Shown here: positions 1 through 6,363 of the stretch, piece after piece
How the letters are laid out: each line of letters begins with the position of its first letter
Numbering within the stretch: position 1 is the stretch's first letter
Source: an uncultured Lachnospiraceae bacterium
Lineage (GTDB): Bacteria; Bacillota; Clostridia; Lachnospirales; Lachnospiraceae
Direction of reading: 5' to 3'
Assembly: GCA_948688495.1 (NCBI GenBank)
Contig: CAPQSW010000005.1
Span: forward strand, 43,957-59,502
DNA: 15,546 nucleotides
Notes under the pieces: model-generated
Told to the model about the DNA's origin: nothing
What the model saw: the letters and a program-made list of their open reading frames with translations, nothing else
The model's database searches: none
Program-made: the position numbers and the translations under genes

Positions 1-900
1 AAAATCAAACCCGGAACCTAAAATATTCTTTCCTAACAGCCCCTTCTCCTCAGCCTTGTTAATGGCTGTCTGTAAACGCTCCACAGCCAGAGGATACTCC
101 GCACGCACATAAATATAACCGTAATGTGCTCCTGTTGCTATTCCGGCAATCAGCATGCCCTCTATCACGCGATGGGGGTCGCCTTCCATCATGCTTCGGT
201 CCATAAATGCGCCGGGGTCACCCTCGTCACCGTTACAGACTACGTATTTAATTTCTTCCTTCTGTGCCAGCACCTGCGCCCATTTGCGGCCGGTGGGGAA
301 TCCTCCGCCGCCTCGTCCACGCAAACATGCCTCGTTTACTTCATCCACAATCTGTTGCGGTGTCATATCAAACAGTGCTTTTGCCACTGCACTGTATCCG
401 CCCACTGCTATGTATTCTTTGATGGATTCTGCATTGATTCTTCCGCAGTCTTCCAGTGCCACACGTGTCTGCTGTTTATAAAACGGAATATCATCCTGCT
501 TTTCATAGGCTTCCCCATCCTGGTCATGGTATACGAGACGTTCAATCACCTCATCGCCTATGATACTCTTTTCAATAATTTCCTCACAATCTTCCACCTT
601 CACCTTAACATAGAGAATGCCCTTAGGCTCAATGCGGAGCAAAGGACCCATCTCGCAGAATCCGTGACAGCCGGATTTCTTAAGGCCAACACTCTCATCA
701 TGCGGCTCTTTCTCCAATACCAGGGAGCATTTAATTCCGCGTGCAATGAGAATCTCCTGTAACTTTGCAAAAATGTTCAAAGAACCTCCGGCAACACATC
801 CGGTACCGGCACAAATTAAAATCTGCTTCTTCTGGGTCTTTAAGGACGCCGCGTATTCCTTTCTTCTCGCTTCCAGCTCTTTTCTCGTGTTAATTCTCAT
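1..900 (-). CDS. NuoF/HydB-like NADH-binding flavoprotein subunit, 3' end outside window
   Basis: This is the first 300 residues of the NADH-oxidising subunit of a soluble NuoEFG-type complex, as in electron-bifurcating [FeFe] hydrogenases (HydB/HndC). The N-terminal thioredoxin-like ferredoxin domain (about 20-110) has C30, C35, C78 and C82 as likely [2Fe-2S] ligands (CAGTGC and GCHGFC contexts). The NuoF part follows, with the glycine-rich NADH/FMN motif GRGGGGFPTGRKWA at 195-208 and CNGDEGDPGAF at 222-232. Related proteins are about 600 residues, so the iron-sulfur-binding C-terminus lies left of position 1. The ATG at 900 overlaps the end of the NuoE-like gene by 11 bases, indicating translational coupling. 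The N-terminal ferredoxin domain favours HydB over a complex I NuoF. Whether the partner is a hydrogenase (HydA) cannot be seen here. The frame is open throughout. Confidence 0.93.
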   Translation of the reverse strand, partial: MRINTRKELEARRKEYAASLKTQKKQILICAGTGCVAGGSLNIFAKLQEILIARGIKCSLVLEKEPHDESVGLKKSGCHGFCEMGPLLRIEPKGILYVKVKVEDCEEIIEKSIIGDEVIERLVYHDQDGEAYEKQDDIPFYKQQTRVALEDCGRINAESIKEYIAVGGYSAVAKALFDMTPQQIVDEVNEACLRGRGGGGFPTGRKWAQVLAQKEEIKYVVCNGDEGDPGAFMDRSMMEGDPHRVIEGMLIAGIATGAHYGYIYVRAEYPLAVERLQTAINKAEEKGLLGKNILGSGFDF

Positions 901-1393
901 CAGAAGCCTCCTCTCCGACATCCCCGCCTTCCTTAAGTTCCTTAATCAATTCCCTTGCCTTCTCCGGTGTCATTGCAGGGTGCACCTCGTCATTGACCGT
1001 ACAGACTGGTGCCAGTCCGCAGGCACCCAGACAGGATACGGTCTCCACGGTAAACATCATATCATCCGTGGTCGGCTTTGCCTCGGTCACACCCAAAAGA
1101 CCACGGATCTCGTCTAAAATCGCTGTGGACTTGCGCACATGGCAGGCTGTCCCATCACAGATTTTGATGACATATTTGCCCTTGGGCTCCAATGAGAAAT
1201 TCTCATAAAATGTCGCTACTCCGTACACTTTTGCTTCACTCAAATCCAGCTTCTTTGCAATGTAGCAGAGTGCATCTTCAGGCAGATAACGATATACCTT
1301 CTGGATATCCTGCATAATCGCAATTACTGCTGTCTGGTTGTAATCGTGAGATTTTAATATCTCATCCAATACTTTCCGCTCCTTTGCTTCCAA
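890..1393 (-). CDS. NuoE-like [2Fe-2S] subunit (HydC/HndA type)
   Basis: This 167-residue thioredoxin-like [2Fe-2S] protein is the small electron-transfer partner of the NuoF-like subunit in cytoplasmic NADH-dependent hydrogenase or related complexes. A helical N-terminal domain (about 1-70, including VYGVATFYENF at 56-66) precedes the cluster domain, whose ligands are C79, C84, C121 and C125, the usual C-x4-C...C-x3-C pattern. Its length is typical of the family. The start is a TTG codon at 1393, chosen because a strong AAGGAGG (1401-1407) lies seven bases upstream and no in-frame ATG fits. It is the first gene of the operon, read from the promoter at 1433-1461. The stop lies inside the downstream NuoF-like gene. 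The C-terminal extension after about residue 155 is acidic and probably disordered. Confidence 0.94.
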   Translation of the reverse strand: MEAKERKVLDEILKSHDYNQTAVIAIMQDIQKVYRYLPEDALCYIAKKLDLSEAKVYGVATFYENFSLEPKGKYVIKICDGTACHVRKSTAILDEIRGLLGVTEAKPTTDDMMFTVETVSCLGACGLAPVCTVNDEVHPAMTPEKARELIKELKEGGDVGEEASDEN

Positions 1394-1400
1394 ACCTTCT

Positions 1401-1407
1401 CCTCCTT
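1401..1407 (-). promoter_or_regulatory. Ribosome binding site that fixes a TTG start
   Basis: AAGGAGG on the minus strand lies seven bases before the TTG at 1393. This spacing and strength support TTG as the real start of the NuoE-like gene. Confidence 0.85.
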
Positions 1408-1432
1408 AAATTTTCTTCTGTGTCGTATCTTT

Positions 1433-1461
1433 AGTATAACATCATCCGACGTTTATCTCAA
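1433..1461 (-). promoter_or_regulatory. Sigma-A promoter of the NuoE/NuoF-like operon
   Basis: TTGAGA (1456-1461) and TATACT (1433-1438) are separated by exactly 17 bases, close to the sigma-70/sigma-A consensus. Transcription would start near 1426, giving a leader of about 33 bases before the TTG start. No operator is evident. Confidence 0.8.
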
Positions 1462-1481
1462 TGTAAAATATGAGTATAAAT

Positions 1482-2828
1482 TTAAATAATCTCCTTCTTC
1501 TTCCATCCCCCCTGGAAATACCTTATCAGCGTAATCACAAGCCCCACGCTCCAGCCGACCGGATTGGCCCACATGATGATCATACCCTGCGTCACGTCAG
1601 CCAGGGCATAAGTCAGCGCCACCCTGGTAACCAGGTTACAGACGCTGCTGGATAAGAACCATCCCATATCCGCCGCCCCGCGCAGCACGCCGTTGCTGAC
1701 ATTCATGCTTCCCATAACAAAATAGAACATGGAAACGGTGCTCAGATAATTTACTCCAATCGAAATTGCCTCAGCGCTGGCATCCGTATCCAAAAACAGC
1801 CCCACAAAGCTTTCCCCTGTAAAATGCAAAACTACAGCTATGAGAAGTCCAATACCTGCCGCCATTACAAGACAAATCCGGTATCCCACGGAAATGCGCT
1901 CCGGCTTCTTTGCTCCCATATTCTGCGCCACATAGGTGGACATTGCATTTCCCACCGCCACCATGGGAACGATGGCAATGCCGTCAATCTTGGTCGCCGC
2001 CGTATAGCCAGCGAGAAATGTGGAACCAAAACGGTTGACCGCCGACTGGATTAAGAGCATCCCCACCGATACAATCGACTGCTGCACAACTGTAGGAATG
2101 GCAACCTTTACCATATTTACCAAAAGCTCCACATCAAATCTGGCATATTTTTCCGTCTCAATCCTCCGAAGCTTGCGCATCAGAAAAAAGAAGGACAAAA
2201 AAGCTGACAACGCCTGTGAAATCAGCGTCGCCCACGCCACACCCGGCACGCCCATGTGCAGCTCTGCTACAAAATATAAATCGAGCACAATATTTAACAG
2301 GGAAGAAAACATCAAAAACAATAGCGGCTTTCGGGAATCCCCAAGTGCATTAAAGATAGCAGAAAATGCATTGTATAAAAAAAGAAATGCAAATCCGAAA
2401 AAATAAATCTGCATATATTCCGCCGCATCCTTGAAAATGTTTTCCGGCGTCCCCATCAGGCGCATCAGACCGCGGTTGATAACAACGCCAAGCAGACTTA
2501 AAAATATACTGAATCCAAGGATAGACCATAGCGCCGTCGAAATTGCCGTCTTCATTTTCTCAAACTGATTAGCGCCAAACAACTGTGAAATGACTACAGA
2601 ACAGCCAACTCCAGTACCTATCGCCACCATCACAAAGAGCATGGTAATTGCGGTGCTGGCCCCCACCGCTGCCAATGCCTCCTCGCCTACTACATTCCCC
2701 ACAATAATGGAATCCATGATATTGTAAAACTGCTGGAACAGGTTGCCCGCCACCATCGGCAGGGTAAACCCAATCAGAGCTTTTGTGGGATTCCCGCTGA
2801 CCATGCTTCCCTTCAACTGTTCTTCCAT
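1482..2828 (-). CDS. MATE-family efflux transporter
   Basis: This 448-residue, strongly hydrophobic protein has about twelve predicted membrane segments in two halves, the architecture of MATE (multidrug and toxic compound extrusion) transporters. These exchange Na+ or H+ for organic cations and drugs across the cytoplasmic membrane. The N-terminal signature with GNPTKALIGFTLPMVAGNL and the NIMDSIIVGNVVGEEALAAVG segment is characteristic of the clostridial NorM/DinF-like branch. Length is normal. The ATG at 2828 has AGGAGAG just upstream. Only 25 bases separate it from the response-regulator gene, so it is probably the last gene of the fapA operon. No hairpin with a T-run was seen between its stop and the next promoter (1433-1461), so read-through into the NuoE-like operon is possible. 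The substrate cannot be assigned. Confidence 0.95.
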   Translation of the reverse strand: MEEQLKGSMVSGNPTKALIGFTLPMVAGNLFQQFYNIMDSIIVGNVVGEEALAAVGASTAITMLFVMVAIGTGVGCSVVISQLFGANQFEKMKTAISTALWSILGFSIFLSLLGVVINRGLMRLMGTPENIFKDAAEYMQIYFFGFAFLFLYNAFSAIFNALGDSRKPLLFLMFSSLLNIVLDLYFVAELHMGVPGVAWATLISQALSAFLSFFFLMRKLRRIETEKYARFDVELLVNMVKVAIPTVVQQSIVSVGMLLIQSAVNRFGSTFLAGYTAATKIDGIAIVPMVAVGNAMSTYVAQNMGAKKPERISVGYRICLVMAAGIGLLIAVVLHFTGESFVGLFLDTDASAEAISIGVNYLSTVSMFYFVMGSMNVSNGVLRGAADMGWFLSSSVCNLVTRVALTYALADVTQGMIIMWANPVGWSVGLVITLIRYFQGGWKKKEII

Positions 2829-2853
2829 TACGCTCTCCTAACTTCTTAGTGAA

Positions 2854-3951
2854 TCAGGTTTCATCCATATCGGTATCAATTTGCTCTATCTCCTGTCTTG
2901 ACATACGGAAACATTCCATAATTTTGGGAGAGAAAACGCCGCATTCCCCGCCAAGGATCATATAATACGCCTTCTCTCTGGAATAAGCCCTCTTATATAC
3001 GCGTTCACTGATCAATGCATGATAAGCGTCTACCACCGATACAATCTGCGCGGAAATTGGTATCTCATCTCCTTTCAGTCCTTCTGGATAACCATTCCCA
3101 TCATAACGCTCATGGTGATATTGGCAGATTTCCATGCTTATTTTATGGTACAGGGGAGTCTGCAAATCTTTCATCATCTTCATAATTTCACATCCCTTTG
3201 CAGTATGTGATTTCATGTAGTCCGTCTCCTCTTTTGTCAGTTTCGCCGGTTTATACAATACATGGTCAGATATCAACAGTTTCCCAATATCCCGCAGGGA
3301 AGATAATTCCGCTATAACATCCACTTCCTTATCTGTCAGTTTATATTCCGGATAATTCTGCTGTACCTTTTTGCCGATAATTTTGCTAATCTCCCTCGTA
3401 ATCTGTACATTGTCCATAAATTCCGGATAATTACGCTCCAAAATATTACAGATAATGTCAATCATCTTCTCGTTGACTTTTTTTAATTTCTCTGCCTGTA
3501 CTTTCATCACCGAATACTGCTTGCTTAAAATCTCATTCTGTTCCTGAACCTTCTGCTCCATCTGATTCTTGTGCCGATACAGGGATATATTATTCCTCAC
3601 ACGATTTTTAACCACATCCGGGTCAAAGGGTTTCCTGATTAAATCAGAGGCCCCCATCTGAATACACTTCTTCTCCACATCCGTAGAATGCTCCGCCGTA
3701 ACTATCAACACTGGAATATGGGCCAGCCATCCCTTTTTCTTCATCGTCTTTAAGACTTTGCTGCCGTCCTCTCCAGAAAGATGCCAGTCCAGAAGAACGA
3801 CTGCTACCTCTGCATGATGCTTTTCCAGAAGCTGCAAAGAAGTCACACTGTCGTCTGCCTCCAATATCCGGTAATCCGCCTGAAACATCTCTGCCAGAAT
3901 CATGCGGTTGCTTTCCAAATCATCGACAATCAATATTTTATTCCGTTCCAT
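2854..3951 (-). CDS. Response regulator with degenerate HD-GYP output domain
   Basis: This 365-residue cytoplasmic protein has a receiver domain (about 3-122) with the acidic pair D10/D11, phospho-acceptor D55 (LLDWHLSGEDG), T85 and K107, all intact. A coiled-coil-like linker (about 128-165) leads to an HD-GYP domain (about 170-350), the fold of c-di-GMP phosphodiesterases. Several HD-GYP ligands remain: H249, H279-H280 (YHHERYDGNGYP) and D308. The histidine of the HD pair is R220 (LRDIGKL), and the earlier conserved histidine seems to be I184, so metal binding and phosphodiesterase activity are doubtful. GNGYP stands where GSGYP or GxGYP is usual. The start at 3951 has AAGGAGG overlapping the fapA stop, 11 bases between the genes, indicating coupled translation. 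No cognate histidine kinase lies in the window. A role as a c-di-GMP receptor or protein-binding regulator is inference. Confidence 0.9.
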   Translation of the reverse strand: MERNKILIVDDLESNRMILAEMFQADYRILEADDSVTSLQLLEKHHAEVAVVLLDWHLSGEDGSKVLKTMKKKGWLAHIPVLIVTAEHSTDVEKKCIQMGASDLIRKPFDPDVVKNRVRNNISLYRHKNQMEQKVQEQNEILSKQYSVMKVQAEKLKKVNEKMIDIICNILERNYPEFMDNVQITREISKIIGKKVQQNYPEYKLTDKEVDVIAELSSLRDIGKLLISDHVLYKPAKLTKEETDYMKSHTAKGCEIMKMMKDLQTPLYHKISMEICQYHHERYDGNGYPEGLKGDEIPISAQIVSVVDAYHALISERVYKRAYSREKAYYMILGGECGVFSPKIMECFRMSRQEIEQIDTDMDET

Positions 3952-3962
3952 CTATGTCCTCC

Positions 3963-6101
3963 TTAATTCCGAAATACGCCTATTTCCTTGAATGAACGCC
4001 GCACAGTAACATTCTGGACTGCATTTGCTGCGCTCCAGCGCATGCCATTCATCTGCACCACAGTACCGGCATTAAGAATGCCGCGCACAAGCATTTTTGC
4101 CTCCTCTGCTTTGCTGCGCCTGCCCTCCAGCTCTTTGGTATATTCCTGCTGCTGTTCCATCTGTTTGCGTTTGATATAAGTTGCCTGCTCCACCTTGAGA
4201 TAAATTTCCATCTCATTACGCACCTCCGGCGGATACTGTTTCTGCAATTTCCTGTATGCCTCCTCAAAAATTGCCAGCTCAGACTGAAATTTCTTTAACT
4301 TGATGTCCGCTTCTTCTTCCTCCTGAATCATTGCCTGATTCATTCCAAGGGAAATGTTTGTCAAAAGCCCTGCACGGTTTCCGATATGATGCGCTTCAAT
4401 TTTATATACTGCCGCCGCATTTCCTCCGATAATCGCTCCTTTGCTGCCGGAAATAACAATCTCCTTTCCAGATTCCAGCTTGCTGTTCATCACATAATTG
4501 GCATAGATTCCCTCTCTGGCAACCAGTGACGCTCCCTCAAAAAATTTGCCATGAATTTCTCCGCCGGACTTTACCACTGCATAACCGCCTCCAGATACGC
4601 CATTTTTAATGACAATCTTCTTCCCGCTCTGCAAATGCGCAGCCTCCACATTTCCTTCAACAACCAACTCATCCGCCGCCTGAATCACCACGCCGCTGCC
4701 GACATTGCCCCGCACCCAGATACTGCCGTTAAACCGCAGGTTTCCTGTGGAAATCGTCACCTCATCCACTACCATAAGCGGTTGGATGATAATCTTATTA
4801 TCCTTCAGTTCTATCTTGCCGGATTCTCTGGCAAGATAGGTCTTTTTATCCGGTGAAAGCAAAAATCCCCGCCCTCTGAGAATTTGCTTTTCCTGTCCGC
4901 CATGCGCTGGAATCTCCGTCCCATCCACCGCCCTGCCGCTTTTCCCCGGCAAAGCTGCATGATACTCCGCTATGATCTGTCCTGCTTTTACCTGCTCAAA
5001 ATAAACGGTATTCTGGTAATCAACAGAACCATCTTTACGAATTGCGGGAATCTGGGGGATTCCGGTTCTGAAAAAGAATTCATAATACCCATCCTTCCCC
5101 CGCTCGGGACTTATCCCCTCCGCCACGAGAAAACGGTTGGTAGACTTATCCGCCTCTTTGAGATATTTTTCAATATTATCATGACGGATACCAAAAATAA
5201 CGTTGTTTTTCTCCAGAAGGCGCAGAATATCATCCTTACTTTTACAGGAACCTTTTTCCAGTGTCACATACGCCTCCATCTTGTTTGAATTAACAGTTAT
5301 CAGACATTCCGATGCAAGTTTTGCCTGTTCCTCCAATACTTCAAACTGAAAGTTCTCACTGATCCGTTCTTCTTCCTGCCGCTTATCGTCTGCCTGCTTT
5401 TTCTTCATTTGTTTTCGAATCTGCTCCATATCTTTTGCAGAATACATCATACTCATATAGGCAGAAACGTCCAGTCCTTCCTCAAGCCCCAGGCGGATCT
5501 CCCTCATCTGCTGCCAACGGTATAATTCTTTGGCATACACAGACACATCCAAACGCTGTTCCAGTCCCAGGCGGATTTCCCTCATCTGCTGCCAGCCGTA
5601 ATTAATCTTTGCATATACGGACACGTCCACGCCTTCTTCTACGCCAAGGCGGATTTCACGAATGGATTCTCCCAGAAACTCCATCATCAGATACGGAGTT
5701 ACATCCGCCTTATTCTCCAGTGCCAGACGAATTTCTTCCAGTTGATCCGGTTCATACCCATCTTGTATATATGGAAGAATATTTACTTTTCCTTGTTTCG
5801 CCTTACGTATCTGGCGAAGATAACCCGCCGACAAATACCGAAAGTCCACTAGCTTTATCCCTTCCTGCAGACCCTTACGTATCTGGCGCATTCTGTCATA
5901 AGAAATTTCTTCGTCCGCGTACACGGACACATCCAGCCCCCGCTCCAGTCCCTTCTTTATCTCCTCCATCTGAAACCAGTCATACTTTACGGAAGTATAC
6001 CAGGATACATCCAGTCCCTTCTCAATCCCCTGACGTATTTCCTCCAGCTGCCCCTCGTCAAATCCCATAGATTCATACTTTTTCATCAACTGATTTTCCA
6101 T
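3963..6101 (-). CDS. fapA: FapA (DUF342) protein with N-terminal 26-residue repeat array
   Basis: This is a 712-residue protein. Residues 15-220 hold eight tandem repeats of 26 residues (the fourth has 24) with the core xxQMREIRLGLEEGLDVSVYA; a ninth decayed unit follows, then a charged helix (about 228-250). From about 250 onward it matches FapA/DUF342: an N-terminal region, then a glycine-rich parallel beta-helix (about 400-600, many GN, GG and SG turns) and a C-terminal coiled coil (about 610-670). FapA has been linked to flagellar assembly and polar localisation, but no flagellar gene is nearby. The ATG at 6101 is chosen over the longer frame (6167) because it has GAGG at a suitable spacing and because the longer start would overlap the promoter. 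It is first in an operon with the response regulator and MATE genes. The repeat fusion is unusual; it probably forms an alpha-solenoid for protein binding. Confidence 0.85.
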   Translation of the reverse strand: MENQLMKKYESMGFDEGQLEEIRQGIEKGLDVSWYTSVKYDWFQMEEIKKGLERGLDVSVYADEEISYDRMRQIRKGLQEGIKLVDFRYLSAGYLRQIRKAKQGKVNILPYIQDGYEPDQLEEIRLALENKADVTPYLMMEFLGESIREIRLGVEEGVDVSVYAKINYGWQQMREIRLGLEQRLDVSVYAKELYRWQQMREIRLGLEEGLDVSAYMSMMYSAKDMEQIRKQMKKKQADDKRQEEERISENFQFEVLEEQAKLASECLITVNSNKMEAYVTLEKGSCKSKDDILRLLEKNNVIFGIRHDNIEKYLKEADKSTNRFLVAEGISPERGKDGYYEFFFRTGIPQIPAIRKDGSVDYQNTVYFEQVKAGQIIAEYHAALPGKSGRAVDGTEIPAHGGQEKQILRGRGFLLSPDKKTYLARESGKIELKDNKIIIQPLMVVDEVTISTGNLRFNGSIWVRGNVGSGVVIQAADELVVEGNVEAAHLQSGKKIVIKNGVSGGGYAVVKSGGEIHGKFFEGASLVAREGIYANYVMNSKLESGKEIVISGSKGAIIGGNAAAVYKIEAHHIGNRAGLLTNISLGMNQAMIQEEEEADIKLKKFQSELAIFEEAYRKLQKQYPPEVRNEMEIYLKVEQATYIKRKQMEQQQEYTKELEGRRSKAEEAKMLVRGILNAGTVVQMNGMRWSAANAVQNVTVRRSFKEIGVFRN
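5442..6059 (-). repeat. In-frame tandem repeat, 78-base period, in fapA
   Basis: Eight units of 78 bases (one of 72) encode the 26-residue repeats. The units near 5442-5675 are most alike at the DNA level (the stretch encoding QQMREIRLGLE is nearly identical), while the third to fifth units have diverged. This suggests recent duplication at the inner end of the array and that copy number may vary between strains. Confidence 0.85.
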
Positions 6102-6138
6102 TTTCCACCTCTGCCTCATTATTAATGTATGCCATATA

Positions 6139-6167
6139 ATTTTATGATAAATACACCGAACTGTCAA
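6139..6167 (-). promoter_or_regulatory. Sigma-A promoter of the fapA operon
   Basis: TTGACA (6162-6167) and TAAAAT (6139-6144) are spaced by 17 bases. The predicted start near 6132 gives a leader of about 30 bases before the ATG at 6101. The -35 box abuts a plus-strand CTGACA, so the two divergent promoters are back to back. Confidence 0.8.
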
Positions 6168-6196
6168 CTGACATATCCTGTTTATAAACTTTTAAT
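6168..6196 (+). promoter_or_regulatory. Candidate upstream htpG promoter (P2)
   Basis: CTGACA (6168-6173) and TTTAAT (6191-6196) are spaced by 17 bases. Transcription would start near 6203, placing the CIRCE in the 5' untranslated region, its usual position. The match is weaker than that of the nearer promoter at 6273-6301. Confidence 0.35.
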
Positions 6197-6238
6197 AATT
6201 CCCTCATCCCTTGATTTTACTGTATTTACCAGCTTTTG

Positions 6239-6265
6239 TTAGCACTCATTGTCAAAGAGTGCTAA
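6239..6265 (+). promoter_or_regulatory. CIRCE element (HrcA operator)
   Basis: A perfect TTAGCACTC-N9-GAGTGCTAA inverted repeat, the binding site of the heat-shock repressor HrcA. It lies 98 bases before the htpG start codon and seven bases upstream of the best htpG -35 box. It implies HrcA control of htpG, in contrast to the better known groE and dnaK operons. In RNA it can also form a stem-loop. Confidence 0.95.
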
Positions 6266-6272
6266 TTTTCTA

Positions 6273-6301
6273 TTGACTTTTCCGGGCGCGGGTATTACAA
6301 T
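6273..6301 (+). promoter_or_regulatory. Main predicted htpG promoter (P1)
   Basis: TTGACT (6273-6278) and TACAAT (6296-6301) are separated by 17 bases. The spacer contains a GC-rich GGGCGCGGG. The start near 6308 gives a leader of about 55 bases. The CIRCE lies entirely upstream of this promoter. Confidence 0.75.
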
Positions 6302-6363
6302 CTTTTTTAGATTAATTGAAAACAAGCAGCAGATATAAAATAACAGATGAAGGAGTGTATGAT

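Noticed and set aside
124..762. Long plus-strand frame opposite the NuoF-like gene
   Set aside because: It is antisense to a clear conserved coding region, has cysteine-rich low-quality composition and no ribosome site; it is a shadow.
5442..6059. CRISPR-like or mobile repeat
   Set aside because: The 78-base periodic repeats stay in frame and code for a 26-residue protein repeat; there are no spacers.
6102..6167. Longer start for the FapA protein at 6167
   Set aside because: It would begin inside the TTGACA promoter, has no ribosome site, and the extra residues are not family-like; ATG 6101 is better.
6316..6363. Longer start for HtpG at 6316
   Set aside because: The ribosome site at 6350-6355 and family similarity both point to 6364.
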